A DNA stretch of 64,000 bases from Alphaproteobacteria bacterium (GCA_018827375.1 JAHJYW010000014.1:142948-206947), one strand, 5' to 3'; counted from the first letter of the stretch, positions 25,611 to 35,874 are shown. Translations and numbers: made by a program. The notes: generated by a model from the letters alone, not told the origin.

Positions 25611-26390
25611 ATGAAAACCCGCATCTATCCGCTCGAAGGCGTCCGCAATTTCCGTGATTTCGGCGGTTACGCCTCCCGTTATGGCGGGGCCGTGAAGCCC
25701 GGTCTCCTTTTCCGCTCCGGCCATTATGGTGAAGCCTCGCAGGCAGATATCGAGGCCATTGAGGCGCTTGGTATCGCGCTCCAGGCAGACCTGCGCCGCC
25801 CTGACGAACGTGAGAAACAGCCCGGTCGCTGGTCGGCGCCGAATACGATCACCCATGATGGGGGCCGGGAAACGGACGCCCCGCACACGCGCTTCCTGCA
25901 GGAAGTCGAGGTCAATGCCGAGGCCGCCGACGGCTGGATGAACAGCTATTACCAGACCGCTCCCTACAAGGCCCACCATACCGAGATGTTTGCCGACTGG
26001 TTCCGCGAACTGGCCGCGCTTGACGGCGATCAGGCGGGCCTCGTCAACTGCGCTGCCGGCAAGGACCGCACGGGCATCCTCTGCGCCCTCACACATCATA
26101 TCCTTGGCGTCAGTGAGCAAGACATCCGCGAGGATTACGAGCTCACCAACAAGGCCGTGAATGTCTCGCTCTTCCTCCCTGACGCCGCGAAATATTTCAA
26201 CGACATGCTGGGCAAGCACCACGATACGGAAGTCTACCGGCCCTTCCTCGGCGTGCGCCTGCGCTATCTCGAAACTGCCTTTGCCACTATGAATACCGAA
26301 TCCGGCTCCATCGACGCCTACCTCGCCGACACGCTCGGCGTTGATGATGCGATGCAGCAGGCGATTCGCGGTCGGCTGATCGAGCGCTAG
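25611..26390 (+). CDS. Tyrosine-protein phosphatase (PF13350 type)
   Basis: A 259-residue phosphatase with the P-loop CAAGKDRTG (Cys-x5-Arg), preceded by the general-acid region. The N-terminal NFRDFGGY motif and LFRSGHY are typical of this group of bacterial tyrosine or dual-specificity phosphatases. The start at 25611 places the NFRDFGG motif near residue 13, as usual. Confidence 0.88.
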   Translation: MKTRIYPLEGVRNFRDFGGYASRYGGAVKPGLLFRSGHYGEASQADIEAIEALGIALQADLRRPDEREKQPGRWSAPNTITHDGGRETDAPHTRFLQEVEVNAEAADGWMNSYYQTAPYKAHHTEMFADWFRELAALDGDQAGLVNCAAGKDRTGILCALTHHILGVSEQDIREDYELTNKAVNVSLFLPDAAKYFNDMLGKHHDTEVYRPFLGVRLRYLETAFATMNTESGSIDAYLADTLGVDDAMQQAIRGRLIER

Positions 26391-26504
26391 GGCTGAGCGA
26401 AGTCTAAGGACGGGCGCGATTTCACTTGAGATGCGGCATCGCATGGCAGGTGGCGGGAGACTCCCCATTGCCCCCGCGCCTGCGAAGCCGCTAATGTCGC
26501 CGCG

Positions 26505-28199
26505 ATGAGCGAATCTGAAACCCCTGAGCGCGACGACCAGACCTTCTCCATGTTCGGAGAGGAAGAGGCTGGCGCGAAGCCCAAGGCCTATCAGGTTCTC
26601 GCCCGCAAATATCGCCCGCGCCTCTTCACCGACCTGATCGGCCAGGAGGCCATGGTGCGCACGCTCTCGAACGCATTCGAGACGGGCCGTATCGCCCATG
26701 CCTTCATGCTCACCGGCGTGCGCGGCGTCGGCAAGACCACCACGGCGCGCCTGCTGGCTCGTGGCCTCAACTACGCCCGCGAGGGACACGACGCCCCCTC
26801 GATCCATCTCGACCCGCCCGGCGACCATTGCGAAGCCATCATGGCCAGCCGCCACCCGGACGTGCTGGAACTTGATGCCGCCTCTCGCACAGGCGTTGCC
26901 GACATGCGCGACCTGCTGGACGGGGCCCGCTACGCGCCCGTCTCGGCCCGCTATAAAGTCTACATCATCGATGAAGTGCACATGCTGTCGACGGCCGCGT
27001 TCAACGCGCTGCTGAAGACGCTGGAAGAGCCGCCGCCGCATGTGAAGTTCATCTTCGCCACCACGGAAATCCGCAAGGTGCCGGTCACGGTCCTGTCGCG
27101 CTGCCAGCGGTTCGACCTGAAACGGCTCGACTCGGTTGAACTGGCCGCCCACCTCAAGCGCATCGCCGAGCGCGAAGGCGCCAGGGTCTCCGAAGAGGGC
27201 CTTGCGCTCATTTCCCGTGCCGCCGAAGGCTCGGTGCGTGACGCCCTCTCCATTCTCGATCAGGCCATCGTCCAGACAATGGATGGCGGCGAGGTTACCG
27301 GCCCGGCTGTGCGCGACATGCTTGGCCTTGGCGACCGTGGGCGCCTGCTGGATGCCTTCAGCTTTGCCATCAATGGCGATGCCAAGGCCGCGCTGACCGA
27401 GATCAAGGAACAGGTCCATGCCGGGGCAGACCCCTCGGTCATCCTGAAGGACCTTATGGACATTGCTGCCGACGTCTCCGTCGCGCAGGCGACCGGCGGC
27501 GATTTCGATCCCGGCGGCCCCGCTGACTGGGCAGCGCGCACGCAGGCGCTGGCTCAAAAGCTGACGCCCGCGCAGGCGTCACGGTGCTGGCAGATCCTGC
27601 TTTCCGGCTTCAACGATTTGCAGACGGCGCCCGACACGGCGACGGCGCTCAACATGGTGCTCCTGCGCCTGACAGCGGCCTGCAGCCTGCCATCCCCTGA
27701 GGAGGCCGCGCGCCTCATCGCCAGCGGAGGCACAGATGCGCCGGGAAAGTCTGACGCCCCCCTTGAGGCGCCGCACCATCCCGGCGGCATAACCAGCTTT
27801 GCCGATATAATTGCATGCCTGGACGAGCTACGCGAAGTGAACCTCCAGGTCGAACTCGAGAAATTCGTCCGGCCCGGCAAGATCATTCCCGGCCTGCTGC
27901 AGTGCGAGCTGGAGCCTGGCGCCCCGGCAGACCTTCTGGCCCGCCTGAAGAAATTCCTTGAGAACGAAACCGACATGGACTGGGTCGTGGAGCGCGTTTC
28001 CGGCGGCGGCGAGACCGTGCGCCAGACTGAGATCCGTACCCGCGAAGAGCGCTTTGCGTCCGCCGCCGCCCATCCATCTGTCGCCGAGGCGCTTGCCAGC
28101 CTGCCCGGCGCTGTCATTGTGGATGTTATCGAACCCGAACCGCTTGAATCCGCGCCGGTGGGTGACAATGTCATCCAGCTCGCCGCGCGGCGCTCATAA
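26505..28199 (+). CDS. dnaX: DNA polymerase III subunit gamma/tau
   Basis: The clamp-loader motor. It has 564 residues with Walker A GVRGVGKTTTAR, DExx as IIDEVHML and the SRC sensor LSRCQRF. The Cys4 zinc cluster usual in E. coli DnaX is not seen; only one Cys is present in that loop (GDHCEAI). I recall the same pattern from alphaproteobacteria. The C-terminal tau region is short. It is the first gene of dnaX-ybaB-recR, a classic arrangement. Confidence 0.95.
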   Translation: MSESETPERDDQTFSMFGEEEAGAKPKAYQVLARKYRPRLFTDLIGQEAMVRTLSNAFETGRIAHAFMLTGVRGVGKTTTARLLARGLNYAREGHDAPSIHLDPPGDHCEAIMASRHPDVLELDAASRTGVADMRDLLDGARYAPVSARYKVYIIDEVHMLSTAAFNALLKTLEEPPPHVKFIFATTEIRKVPVTVLSRCQRFDLKRLDSVELAAHLKRIAEREGARVSEEGLALISRAAEGSVRDALSILDQAIVQTMDGGEVTGPAVRDMLGLGDRGRLLDAFSFAINGDAKAALTEIKEQVHAGADPSVILKDLMDIAADVSVAQATGGDFDPGGPADWAARTQALAQKLTPAQASRCWQILLSGFNDLQTAPDTATALNMVLLRLTAACSLPSPEEAARLIASGGTDAPGKSDAPLEAPHHPGGITSFADIIACLDELREVNLQVELEKFVRPGKIIPGLLQCELEPGAPADLLARLKKFLENETDMDWVVERVSGGGETVRQTEIRTREERFASAAAHPSVAEALASLPGAVIVDVIEPEPLESAPVGDNVIQLAARRS

Positions 28200-28213
28200 T
28201 AGGAGGATTGCAG

Positions 28214-28540
28214 ATGAAAGACCTCGCCAAGATCATGCAGCAGGCCCAGGAAATGCAGGGCAAGATGCAGGAGGCCCAGGCCAAGATCGAAGCTACTGAG
28301 GCCGATGGTGTCGCAGGCGCGGGTCTCGTGCGCATCCGCCTCAAAGGCAAGGGCGACCTCATTTCCGTCCAGATCGACCCATCCCTGATGAGCGACGATC
28401 CGGAAATCCTCGAAGACCTGCTCAAGGCCGCACATTCGGACGCGCGCAAGCGCCTCGACGAAGCTATGGAAGACGCCATGAAAGCCGCCACCCAAGGCCT
28501 CGGCGGCGGCATGCTCCCCGGCTTCAAGCTGCCGTTCTGA
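28214..28540 (+). CDS. ybaB: YbaB/EbfC nucleoid-associated protein
   Basis: About 108 residues, starting MKDLAKIMQQAQEMQGKMQEAQ, an amphipathic coiled-coil helix, followed by the beta-rich core (ADGVAGAGLVRIRLKGKGDLISVQID). AGGAGG is placed seven bases before the ATG. It lies between dnaX and recR, as expected; members bind DNA as dimers. Confidence 0.93.
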   Translation: MKDLAKIMQQAQEMQGKMQEAQAKIEATEADGVAGAGLVRIRLKGKGDLISVQIDPSLMSDDPEILEDLLKAAHSDARKRLDEAMEDAMKAATQGLGGGMLPGFKLPF

Positions 28541-28549
28541 TCACAGCAT

Positions 28550-29161
28550 ATGTCGCAACGCTCCGCTGGTCCTGAACTTCTTCGTCTGATCGAGCTGATG
28601 GCCCGGCTGCCCGGCTTTGGCCCGCGCTCGGCCCGGCGCGCCGTGCTGTTCCTGTTGAAGCGCAAGGACCAGATCCTGCTGCCTCTCGCCGATGCCCTGC
28701 GCGAGGCGGGTGAAAAAATCGCGCGCTGCGAGATCTGCGGTAACTTCGACACGATCCAGCCCTGCGCTGTCTGCCAGGCGGATGGCCGCGACGATGGCGT
28801 CATCTGTGTCGTGGAAGACGTGCCGGACCTCTGGGCGCTGGAGCGCGGCGGGGCGTTTCGGGGGCGCTACCACGTGCTCGGCGGCGTGCTCTCGGCGATT
28901 GATGGCATCAGCCCGGATGATCTCCACATCGGGCCGCTGGTTGGCCGCGTCGAGGCGGGCGGCATTCGCGAAGTGATCCTCGCCCTCAATGCCACCGTGG
29001 ACGGGCAGACAACTGCCCACTATGTCGCCGACATGCTGGAGGGCACGGGCGTGGAAGTGACGCGCCTTGCCCACGGCGTGCCTGTTGGCGGTGAGCTGGA
29101 CCATTTGGACGACGGCACGCTGGCCGCCGCCCTTAGGTCTCGCCGGGACGTAAAGCGCTAG
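28550..29161 (+). CDS. recR: Recombination mediator protein RecR
   Basis: Works with RecF/RecO to load RecA on gapped DNA. It has 203 residues, with a helix-hairpin-helix ([20 protein letters not shown]), the Cys4 zinc finger ([16 protein letters not shown]) and the Toprim domain ([12 protein letters not shown]). It starts ten bases after ybaB. Confidence 0.95.
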   Translation: MSQRSAGPELLRLIELMARLPGFGPRSARRAVLFLLKRKDQILLPLADALREAGEKIARCEICGNFDTIQPCAVCQADGRDDGVICVVEDVPDLWALERGGAFRGRYHVLGGVLSAIDGISPDDLHIGPLVGRVEAGGIREVILALNATVDGQTTAHYVADMLEGTGVEVTRLAHGVPVGGELDHLDDGTLAAALRSRRDVKR

Positions 29162-29164
29162 GCG

Positions 29165-30304
29165 CTAGTCTGCCAGATCGACCCGGAAGATGCCGTCCAT
29201 GTCCTTCGTCGCGACATAGAGGTGGCCGTCAGGCCCCTGGATCACGTCGCGGATCGGCAGGCTTTCGTCATCGCCTGTCAGCAGATCCTCGCGGCCAGCA
29301 ACCTGACCGTCTTCCATATCGATGCGAACCAGTTTGAGGCCGGCCGGCCCATTCATGCCGCCAGTGAACATGTCGCCTTTCCAGCCGGGATAGACATCGC
29401 TGGTCAGCTTGACGAGGCCTGATGGCGCAATGGACGGCACCCAATAAGTGAGCGGCTGTTCCATGCCTTGGGCTTCAGTCTGGTCGGTGATGACCGTGCC
29501 ATCGTAATCAACGCCATAAGTTATCTTGGGCCAGCCATAATTGGCGCCCTTCTTGATGATGTTGAACTCGTCTCCGCCTTTAGGACCATGCTCTGTTTCG
29601 TAAAGCGTGTCGCTTTGGGCGTCATAATAGAGGCCTTGCGAATTGCGGTGGCCATAGGACCAGACAGCCGGATTGCCGACCGCGCCATCGGCAAACGGAT
29701 TGTCGGCCGGGATGCTGCCATCCGTGTTGATGCGGATGATGGAGCCATGCGTGACCTTGGGGTCCTGCGCCTTCTCCATGTATTTGAATCCTTCGCCAAG
29801 GGTCGCGTAGAGCGTGCCGTCGGCGCCGAATTGCAGGCGCGAGCCGTAATGGTAGGCCGTGTCGCGCCGGTCAGCCCAGAAGATCTCCGTTACGTCTTCC
29901 AGCGCGCTACCGTCATCGCTAAGGCGGCCATGGATGATGGCCGCGCCATTGGCAGCGTCATCGCCCTTAGAATAGGAAATGTAGACCAGCCTGTTGCTGG
30001 CAAAATCAGGGTCCAGCGCGATGCCCAGATAGCCAGCCTGGCCTTCAGTATAGGCTTGCGGCAGGCCGCTCACCGGCACAGGCGTACCTTCGCCGCCGGG
30101 CACAAGCTTCAGGCCACCTTCCTTCTCGGTGAACAGGAGGTCGCCATTGGGCAGGAAGGCCATGCCCCATGGGAATTCGGCCTCCGTGACCACCGGGGTG
30201 AGCTTCAGTTTGATGTCGCTTTTGACACTGGGCGTGTTGTCGGCGGCGCTGCCGCAGGCGGCGAGGAGGAGACTGGCCGCGAGGCCTGTAATGGAAAGGC
30301 GCAT
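29165..30304 (-). CDS. PQQ-dependent sugar dehydrogenase-family lipoprotein
   Basis: A 379-residue lipoprotein (signal ending LLLAACGS), beta-propeller of the GSDH/YliI family. It shows TEAEFPWGMAFLPNGDLLFTEK, then the AYHYGSRLQFGADGTLYATLGE and EHGPKGGDEFNIIKKGANYGWP segments that bind PQQ and calcium. Likely periplasmic aldose dehydrogenase activity, which needs PQQ; no PQQ biosynthesis genes are in the window. Confidence 0.9.
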   Translation of the reverse strand: MRLSITGLAASLLLAACGSAADNTPSVKSDIKLKLTPVVTEAEFPWGMAFLPNGDLLFTEKEGGLKLVPGGEGTPVPVSGLPQAYTEGQAGYLGIALDPDFASNRLVYISYSKGDDAANGAAIIHGRLSDDGSALEDVTEIFWADRRDTAYHYGSRLQFGADGTLYATLGEGFKYMEKAQDPKVTHGSIIRINTDGSIPADNPFADGAVGNPAVWSYGHRNSQGLYYDAQSDTLYETEHGPKGGDEFNIIKKGANYGWPKITYGVDYDGTVITDQTEAQGMEQPLTYWVPSIAPSGLVKLTSDVYPGWKGDMFTGGMNGPAGLKLVRIDMEDGQVAGREDLLTGDDESLPIRDVIQGPDGHLYVATKDMDGIFRVDLAD

Positions 30305-30370
30305 GGGAACCCGGATCCTTGTTCTGAAATGCTGCGCAGAGGATAGTCTGCTGCGGCGCGGGAACCAAAT

Positions 30371-30400
30371 AAAAAAGGGGCAGCTCCTGCGAGCTGCCCC
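30371..30400 (-). terminator. Rho-independent terminator of the TonB receptor gene
   Basis: On the minus strand, GGGGCAGCTC and GAGCTGCCCC form a stem around a four-base loop, followed by six T residues, about 50 bases after the receptor stop. Confidence 0.85.
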
Positions 30401-30447
30401 TGAGGTGTAGAGCGCGGCGGTTCTTCAGCCCGCCGCGAATTGCTAGA

Positions 30448-33327
30448 CTACCAGGACTTCCGCAGCGTGACGCCGTAGAGCGCTGGCTCGGTAAGGAAGA
30501 CGTTGGTGAACAGGCCCGAGCTGTCATCGGTCAGGTAGGCACCCGTGATGACTTCTTCGTCGGTCAGGTTCTTGGCGAAGGCTTCGACAGCCCAGCCGCT
30601 GACATCATTGTTCAGAACGACAGCGAGGTTGACGTTCGACCAGCTGTCGAGCTGATCACGCTGCGTGTTGAAGATACGGCTGTAGCTTTCACCCTGCAGG
30701 TAATAGTCGCCGCGGATTGTCAGGTCCCACTCGGAATTGCCGATGGAGCCGAACGTGTATTCCGCAGCCAGGTTCAGGGTGTACTCAGGTGCACCCGGCA
30801 GCTTGTTGCCGTCCGCGTCCTTGGAGATGCCGTCGAATGGCGTCAGGGCCCCGATCGTCTGGGTGTTGCCAGCGCCGTCGGTATAGGTCACGTCGCCGAG
30901 ACCGAATGCTGCTTCCTGTCCGGCGAAGGCGCCGGAGCAAAGGCCACGGGAGTCACCATTTTGCAGCACCCCGGCCTGGATGGCACCGAGAACGGTGGCA
31001 TAGCCCTGAGCAGACACGACGCAGTTCGAATAGCTTGCTGCGTTCTTGATGGCGACAAAGTTCGGGTTGCCCGCCGTGCGGTCAAGCACGTCGATACTTG
31101 TCGTGTCCTTCAGTTCAGCCTTGAGCAGGCCGAGGTTGGCCGTCAGCAGCCAGTTGTCTGCTGGTGTCCAGAGATACTCGATCTCAAGACCCGACAGTTT
31201 GGCATCGACGTTGAAGTTGGCCGAGGTGCGGTTCACGATCTGCGTGATCTGATAGCCTTCATAGTCATAGTTGAAGGCGCTCAGGTTCAGCGACTGGGTA
31301 TTGTTCGCAAACGTGTTCTTCGTGCCGATTTCGAAAGCGTTGACGAATTCAGGTTCGAAGGTTGCCGGGAACAGGTTCGAACCCGCTGGCTGTGGTGGGT
31401 TCAGACCGCCACCCTTGTAGCCTTTGGAATAGGAGCCGTAGATCAGTGTCGCGTCCGTGAAGCTCAGGACAGGCGACCAGTCGAGGCCGATCCGTCCGGT
31501 TGTTTCCTGGAAGTCTGCTTGCAACAGGCCCGTTGGCACGAGTGGATCGCCATTCTGCACCGCAGGATACTGCGAAACAGGTGTGAACAGGGCTGTCGGA
31601 ACAACGTCCTGTTCTTTCTGGTCGTCCGTATAGCGAAGGCCGAGCGTGAACTTCAGCGTATCTGTCACGTCATAATAGGCTTCGCCGAAGAAGGCCGTCG
31701 ATTCCAGACGGTAAGGCGACAGTGAGCGGAAATAGTTGCCGCTGTCTTTCGCCGGGACGCCTGTGAACAGCGTCGCTGTGCCATCTGACGTGGCGATCGG
31801 AACGACGCCGCCGAAGATGCTCCCACCGGTAGCGTTGTTCAATTGTGTCAAACCCGTCAGGCCGTTCGAGAGAACGTAGTAGCCTGCAAACGGATCCTGC
31901 GGATCGATCGCTTCACCGTCCACATAGATTGCGCCGAGGTTGAAGTTCAGCTTGCCGTCGAAGCTCGACTGCATGCGGATTTCCTGTGTGAACGTCTCGC
32001 TCTGGCCACCCGAGAGGTCAAACGTTGTCAGGAAGTTCGACGTACCGAGTTCGGGATCCGTCACGAAGCCGCCAGGGAAAAGGGCATTGTAAAGGTCTGC
32101 CAGCGGGCTGACACCTGCAGGGACGCCCGAGAGGTCGTTGAACGGCACATCCGGCACGGTGCGGTTATAGTCCTGCACCGAATACTGCGACGTGTTCTGC
32201 TTGCTGGTCAGTGAAGTGACCTTCAGGCTGTCGGTCAGATCCAGCTCAAGCTTCAGGGTGTAGATGTCCTGCTTAGCCTGGTAGAGGCCGTCATTGAAGG
32301 ACTCGATGCGGCGCAGGTCCTTGTCGAGTGGAGACGTGTAGACGTCGCCGTTCAGAAGGCCTGATGCGATGGCGAGACCGCCGGCGAGAGTCGATGCCGA
32401 GTTGGTCTTCTCATAGCTCTGGTCGAGTGGCGCATCAACGCAACCCAGCGAAGTGACAAGCGTGTCCAGGCCCGTGATCGGAATGCCGGCAAAGCTGGTC
32501 TTGGTCGGATCTTTCTTACAAAGTTCCTTGCCCGAGCGTAGGCGGTTATCGTCTTCCTTGAATTGCTCATAGGAGAGCCAGCCGCGGAAATTCTCGGTTG
32601 GTTCGAAGCCCAGCGTGGCGCGGATCGAGCGAAGGTCGCGTCCGTCAATATCGTTGCCGGTCACAGTGTTGGTCACATAGCCGTCGCGGGTCGTGTAGGC
32701 ACCGGCAACGCGCAGGGCCAGCTTATCGCCGATTGGCACGTTAACCATGCCCTGGATTTTCTGGGTATTAAAGTTGCCGGCTGTGAGCGAGACGTTGCCC
32801 TGGAATTCTTCGAAGACAGGCTTGGCCGTGATGATGTTCACGACGCCGCCTGTTGCGTTCCGGCCGTAGAGCGTGCCTTGCGGGCCGCGCAGAACTTCGA
32901 CGCGTTCAATGTCGAAATATTCCTGTTCGAGCAGGAAGGCGCCGGCGATTGGCACGTCGTTCTGGTGGATACCCACGCCGTTATCTGAAGACTGGGCGAC
33001 GGCGTCGTTACCAATGCCGCGGATCTTGAAGTTGGCGCCCGTGAAGTTGCCCTTTGTGAACGATACGTTTGGAACGGCTTTGACGAGGTCAGCGCCGCCA
33101 GTCAGCTGCAGGCGGTTGATGGCGTCTTCATCAAACGCCGAAACGGCGATCGGAACGTCCTGAATGGATTGTTCTGTTTTCTGGGTTGTCACCGTGACCG
33201 TGGCGAGCGTGCGGGTCGATTCCGGCGCGTCGCCTTCCTGAGCCCAGGCGGCCTGGCCCAACAGTCCAATTGCGAGCACTGAAGCGCCAGCAAACAAGAC
33301 GGTTTTCGAGTCTGTTTTCCGTGTCAT
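30448..33327 (-). CDS. TonB-dependent outer-membrane receptor
   Basis: A 959-residue outer-membrane importer. It has a signal peptide ending GLLGQAAWAQ, a TonB box-like TVTVTTQKTEQS and a plug domain (VPIAVSAFDEDAI, RGIGNDAVAQSSDNGV, LRGPQGTLYGRNATGGVVNI). A long beta-barrel ends in an aromatic (YGVTLRKSW). The substrate is unknown. A good ribosome site (GGGGAGGAAAA) precedes the ATG. Confidence 0.95.
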   Translation of the reverse strand: MTRKTDSKTVLFAGASVLAIGLLGQAAWAQEGDAPESTRTLATVTVTTQKTEQSIQDVPIAVSAFDEDAINRLQLTGGADLVKAVPNVSFTKGNFTGANFKIRGIGNDAVAQSSDNGVGIHQNDVPIAGAFLLEQEYFDIERVEVLRGPQGTLYGRNATGGVVNIITAKPVFEEFQGNVSLTAGNFNTQKIQGMVNVPIGDKLALRVAGAYTTRDGYVTNTVTGNDIDGRDLRSIRATLGFEPTENFRGWLSYEQFKEDDNRLRSGKELCKKDPTKTSFAGIPITGLDTLVTSLGCVDAPLDQSYEKTNSASTLAGGLAIASGLLNGDVYTSPLDKDLRRIESFNDGLYQAKQDIYTLKLELDLTDSLKVTSLTSKQNTSQYSVQDYNRTVPDVPFNDLSGVPAGVSPLADLYNALFPGGFVTDPELGTSNFLTTFDLSGGQSETFTQEIRMQSSFDGKLNFNLGAIYVDGEAIDPQDPFAGYYVLSNGLTGLTQLNNATGGSIFGGVVPIATSDGTATLFTGVPAKDSGNYFRSLSPYRLESTAFFGEAYYDVTDTLKFTLGLRYTDDQKEQDVVPTALFTPVSQYPAVQNGDPLVPTGLLQADFQETTGRIGLDWSPVLSFTDATLIYGSYSKGYKGGGLNPPQPAGSNLFPATFEPEFVNAFEIGTKNTFANNTQSLNLSAFNYDYEGYQITQIVNRTSANFNVDAKLSGLEIEYLWTPADNWLLTANLGLLKAELKDTTSIDVLDRTAGNPNFVAIKNAASYSNCVVSAQGYATVLGAIQAGVLQNGDSRGLCSGAFAGQEAAFGLGDVTYTDGAGNTQTIGALTPFDGISKDADGNKLPGAPEYTLNLAAEYTFGSIGNSEWDLTIRGDYYLQGESYSRIFNTQRDQLDSWSNVNLAVVLNNDVSGWAVEAFAKNLTDEEVITGAYLTDDSSGLFTNVFLTEPALYGVTLRKSW

Positions 33328-33549
33328 TCTAAATTTTCCTCCCCTCGGGCCCGTCGGGATGGCAAGCCGCGATTTAACTGATTTTGATGAGCGTCCTCAT
33401 TGGCGGGACAGCTTCAATGATCATCACAAATTGAGTGAGGCCCTAATGTCAACAGATTTGCATGGCGGTCATGCATTTGGTTTCGGGTAGGTGTCATTAA
33501 TGTAACGCTGCCGCTTGGCCCCATTCCGACAGGCTGTTACAGGCGATCC

Positions 33550-34257
33550 ATGACACACAGCAACACATCCGCACTCGTGCTTTTCTCTGGGGGACAGGAC
33601 TCGGCAACCTGCCTTGCCGTTGCGTTAACACGCTATGGCCGGGTCGAAACTCTTGGCTTCGATTATGGCCAGCGTCACCGCGTGGAACTCGACTGCCGGC
33701 AACGTTTCATCGATTCGATTCGGACGCAGTTTCCCGAATGGGGCGAGCGCCTTGGCGCCGACCATATGCTGGACGCGAGTGTGCTGAAGTCGCTGGGTGA
33801 AAGCGCCATGACAGATGACGTCGCAATCGAGATGACGGAAGCAGGCCTGCCCTCGACCTTCGTGCCCGGGCGAAACCTGCTTTTCTTCACGCTGGCGGGG
33901 GCTTTGGCCTATCGCCGCGGCATCGACGTACTTGTCGGCGGCATGTGCGAAACCGACTATTCAGGCTACCCCGACTGCCGCGCCGCCACGCTTGCGGCGC
34001 AGGAGCAGACCCTCCAGCTCGGCCTCGATTCCATGGTACGCATCGAGACACCGCTGATGTATGTCGACAAGGCGGGCACGTGGGCCCTCGCCGCGGAAAC
34101 GGGCGGCCAGGCCCTCGTCGATCTGATCACGGAAGAGACGCATACCTGCTATCTGGGTGACCGGACGCAACGGCATGAATGGGGCTATGGCTGTGGCACA
34201 TGCCCGGCCTGCGAATTGCGCTCGAATGGCTGGCACCGATGGAAGGCCGACGCATGA
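33550..34257 (+). CDS. queC: 7-cyano-7-deazaguanine synthase QueC
   Basis: Converts 7-carboxy-7-deazaguanine to preQ0 with ATP and ammonia. It has 235 residues. The PP-loop SGGQDSATC lies near the N-terminus and the C-terminal zinc-binding site is CxxCPAC ([11 protein letters not shown]). It overlaps the queE start (ATGA). Together with queE and queD it builds preQ0 for queuosine in tRNA. Confidence 0.95.
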   Translation: MTHSNTSALVLFSGGQDSATCLAVALTRYGRVETLGFDYGQRHRVELDCRQRFIDSIRTQFPEWGERLGADHMLDASVLKSLGESAMTDDVAIEMTEAGLPSTFVPGRNLLFFTLAGALAYRRGIDVLVGGMCETDYSGYPDCRAATLAAQEQTLQLGLDSMVRIETPLMYVDKAGTWALAAETGGQALVDLITEETHTCYLGDRTQRHEWGYGCGTCPACELRSNGWHRWKADA

Positions 34258-34901
34258 CCTGGACCGTCAAGGAAGCCTACTACACGCTTCAGGGCGAAGG
34301 CGCGCAAACTGGCCGGGCCGCCGTTTTCCTGCGTTTTGCCGGATGCAACTTGTGGTCGGGTCTTGAGCGCGACCGCGACAAGGCCGTGTGCCGTTTCTGC
34401 GACACCGACTTTGTCGGCACGAATGGCGTCAACGGCGGCAAGTTCCGCGCGGCGGAAGATCTTGCGGCCCATGTGAAGACGATCTGGGAAGCCGAGGCCG
34501 GTGAGGCAGGCCTCCGCTATGTCGTCTGCACGGGGGGCGAGCCACTGCTGCAGCTCGATGCGCCTCTCATTGCAGCCCTCAAGGCGGAAGGTTTCGAGAT
34601 TGGGGTCGAGACGAATGGCACGATCGCGGCGCCCGAAGGCCTCGACTGGATCTGTGTCAGCCCGAAGGCCAATGCACAGCTGGTCCAGACCAGCGGGAGC
34701 GAGCTGAAACTGGTCTATCCGCAGGATGAAGCCGAAGCGCAGCCGGAACGGTTCTCGAAACTGGACTTTTCGCACTTTTTCCTGCAACCGAAGGACGATC
34801 CGGATCAGGCCCGAAATATTCAGGCCGCAACGACCTATTGTATGAAGAATCCCCAATGGCGACTGAGCTTGCAAACGCACAAACTGATCGGGCTTCCGTG
34901 A
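34254..34901 (+). CDS. queE: 7-carboxy-7-deazaguanine synthase QueE
   Basis: A radical-SAM enzyme of about 215 residues. The cluster motif is the extended kind, a Cys followed by 14 residues and then CxxC (CNLWS...[10 protein letters not shown]). The glycine-rich GGEPLLQ motif follows. The reaction turns 6-carboxytetrahydropterin to CDG. It starts within the queC stop and ends overlapping the queD start. Confidence 0.93.
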   Translation: MTWTVKEAYYTLQGEGAQTGRAAVFLRFAGCNLWSGLERDRDKAVCRFCDTDFVGTNGVNGGKFRAAEDLAAHVKTIWEAEAGEAGLRYVVCTGGEPLLQLDAPLIAALKAEGFEIGVETNGTIAAPEGLDWICVSPKANAQLVQTSGSELKLVYPQDEAEAQPERFSKLDFSHFFLQPKDDPDQARNIQAATTYCMKNPQWRLSLQTHKLIGLP

Positions 34902-35275
34902 GCGTGGAGGGCCGCGTCTTCGAAATCTCCAAAGCGGTGACTTTCGAGGCGGCGCACTTCATGGGCGGCAAGCCCGAAGGCCATCCCTATCGCAATGTCC
35001 ACGGGCATTCCTTCCGTCTGGAAGCGACGGTGGCCGGTAAGGTCAGGCCGGGCGAGCAATGGGTTGAGGATTTCTCGCATCTCACCGCGACGCTGGAGGC
35101 CACGGCTGCGAAGCTTGACCATAAGCTGCTGAACGAGATTGAAGGCCTGGACGTCCCGACGCTGGAGCGCATCTGCCTCTGGGCGGCAGCGGATCTGGCC
35201 CCGGGCCTGCCAGGCCTCACCCGCGTTGCTGTGGCCCGGCCAAGCCTCAATGAGCGCTGCGAACTGGTGCTTTAA
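34898..35275 (+). CDS. queD: 6-carboxytetrahydropterin synthase-family protein QueD
   Basis: About 125 residues, zinc-binding pterin fold with FEAAHF and VHGHSF, supplying three zinc histidines, and LDHKLLNEI. The catalytic cysteine normally four residues before HGH (CxxxHGH) is absent: that position is Tyr (YRNVHGH). I placed the start at a GTG at 34898 that overlaps the queE stop (GTGA); an ATG at 34856 would add 14 residues. The operon context argues for the QueD role. Confidence 0.82.
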   Translation: MSVEGRVFEISKAVTFEAAHFMGGKPEGHPYRNVHGHSFRLEATVAGKVRPGEQWVEDFSHLTATLEATAAKLDHKLLNEIEGLDVPTLERICLWAAADLAPGLPGLTRVAVARPSLNERCELVL

Positions 35276-35293
35276 ACCGGTTCGCGGAAGCGA

Positions 35294-35791
35294 TCAGGAT
35301 TCCACGTCGGTTTCAGGTGCGCCTGCCAGCTTCTTCGCAAATTTGCGTGCAAAACGATCAGAGGCGCGCTTGGCGTCCTGCCATGTCGCGATGCCGGCAT
35401 AACGGATATCGGTTTCAAACCAGTCATAGGTCATTGTGCCCATCTCGGTGCCGCTTGCACCAAAGGCAGTCGCTGAGAGCTTCATGCCGCCGATGCTGAC
35501 GGATGCGCCATAGTCGAGACCGGGCTTGTCACCGAGCTGCTTGAAGGTTGGCTTGTTCGGGGTGGCCTTCTGGATCGTGACGCTGACGCGGTCGACCTCA
35601 AGGCCAGCGGCCTTCAGCTCGCGCAGCAGGTCCTCTTTCACCGCTTCGGCAAGGTAGGTGCCTTCGCGTGCGCCGTAATCATCCTCAAGCTTTTCCTCAA
35701 AGTCAGTGGAGTAGCCCACGTCGATTTCGGTCGCCATTGCGGCGGGCGTGGCAAATAGGGCGAACGTAGCGGCAGCGAGTGCGTATTTCAT
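35294..35791 (-). CDS. Exported hypothetical protein
   Basis: About 165 residues with a signal peptide (MKYALAAATFALFATPAAMA). The mature part alternates charged and beta-like stretches (VDRVSVTIQKATPNKPT; LDYGASVSIGG) and ends with a basic KRASDRFARKFAKKLAG helix. I do not recognise a family. GGAG precedes the ATG at 35791. Confidence 0.65.
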   Translation of the reverse strand: MKYALAAATFALFATPAAMATEIDVGYSTDFEEKLEDDYGAREGTYLAEAVKEDLLRELKAAGLEVDRVSVTIQKATPNKPTFKQLGDKPGLDYGASVSIGGMKLSATAFGASGTEMGTMTYDWFETDIRYAGIATWQDAKRASDRFARKFAKKLAGAPETDVES

Positions 35792-35874
35792 GGGATCATT
35801 CTCCTGAATTGTCCTCATGCTCAACGTAGCATGCTGCCGCCCGTTCCTGAAGTCACGGGGCTGTGAGGCCTGTG

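Noticed and set aside
25605..27557. Long open frame antisense to the phosphatase and dnaX
   Set aside because: Covers two convincing genes on the other strand; no domain or start signal.
33328..33549. Possible preQ1 riboswitch before queC
   Set aside because: No preQ1-like pseudoknot sequence was recognised; the region holds only the divergent promoters.
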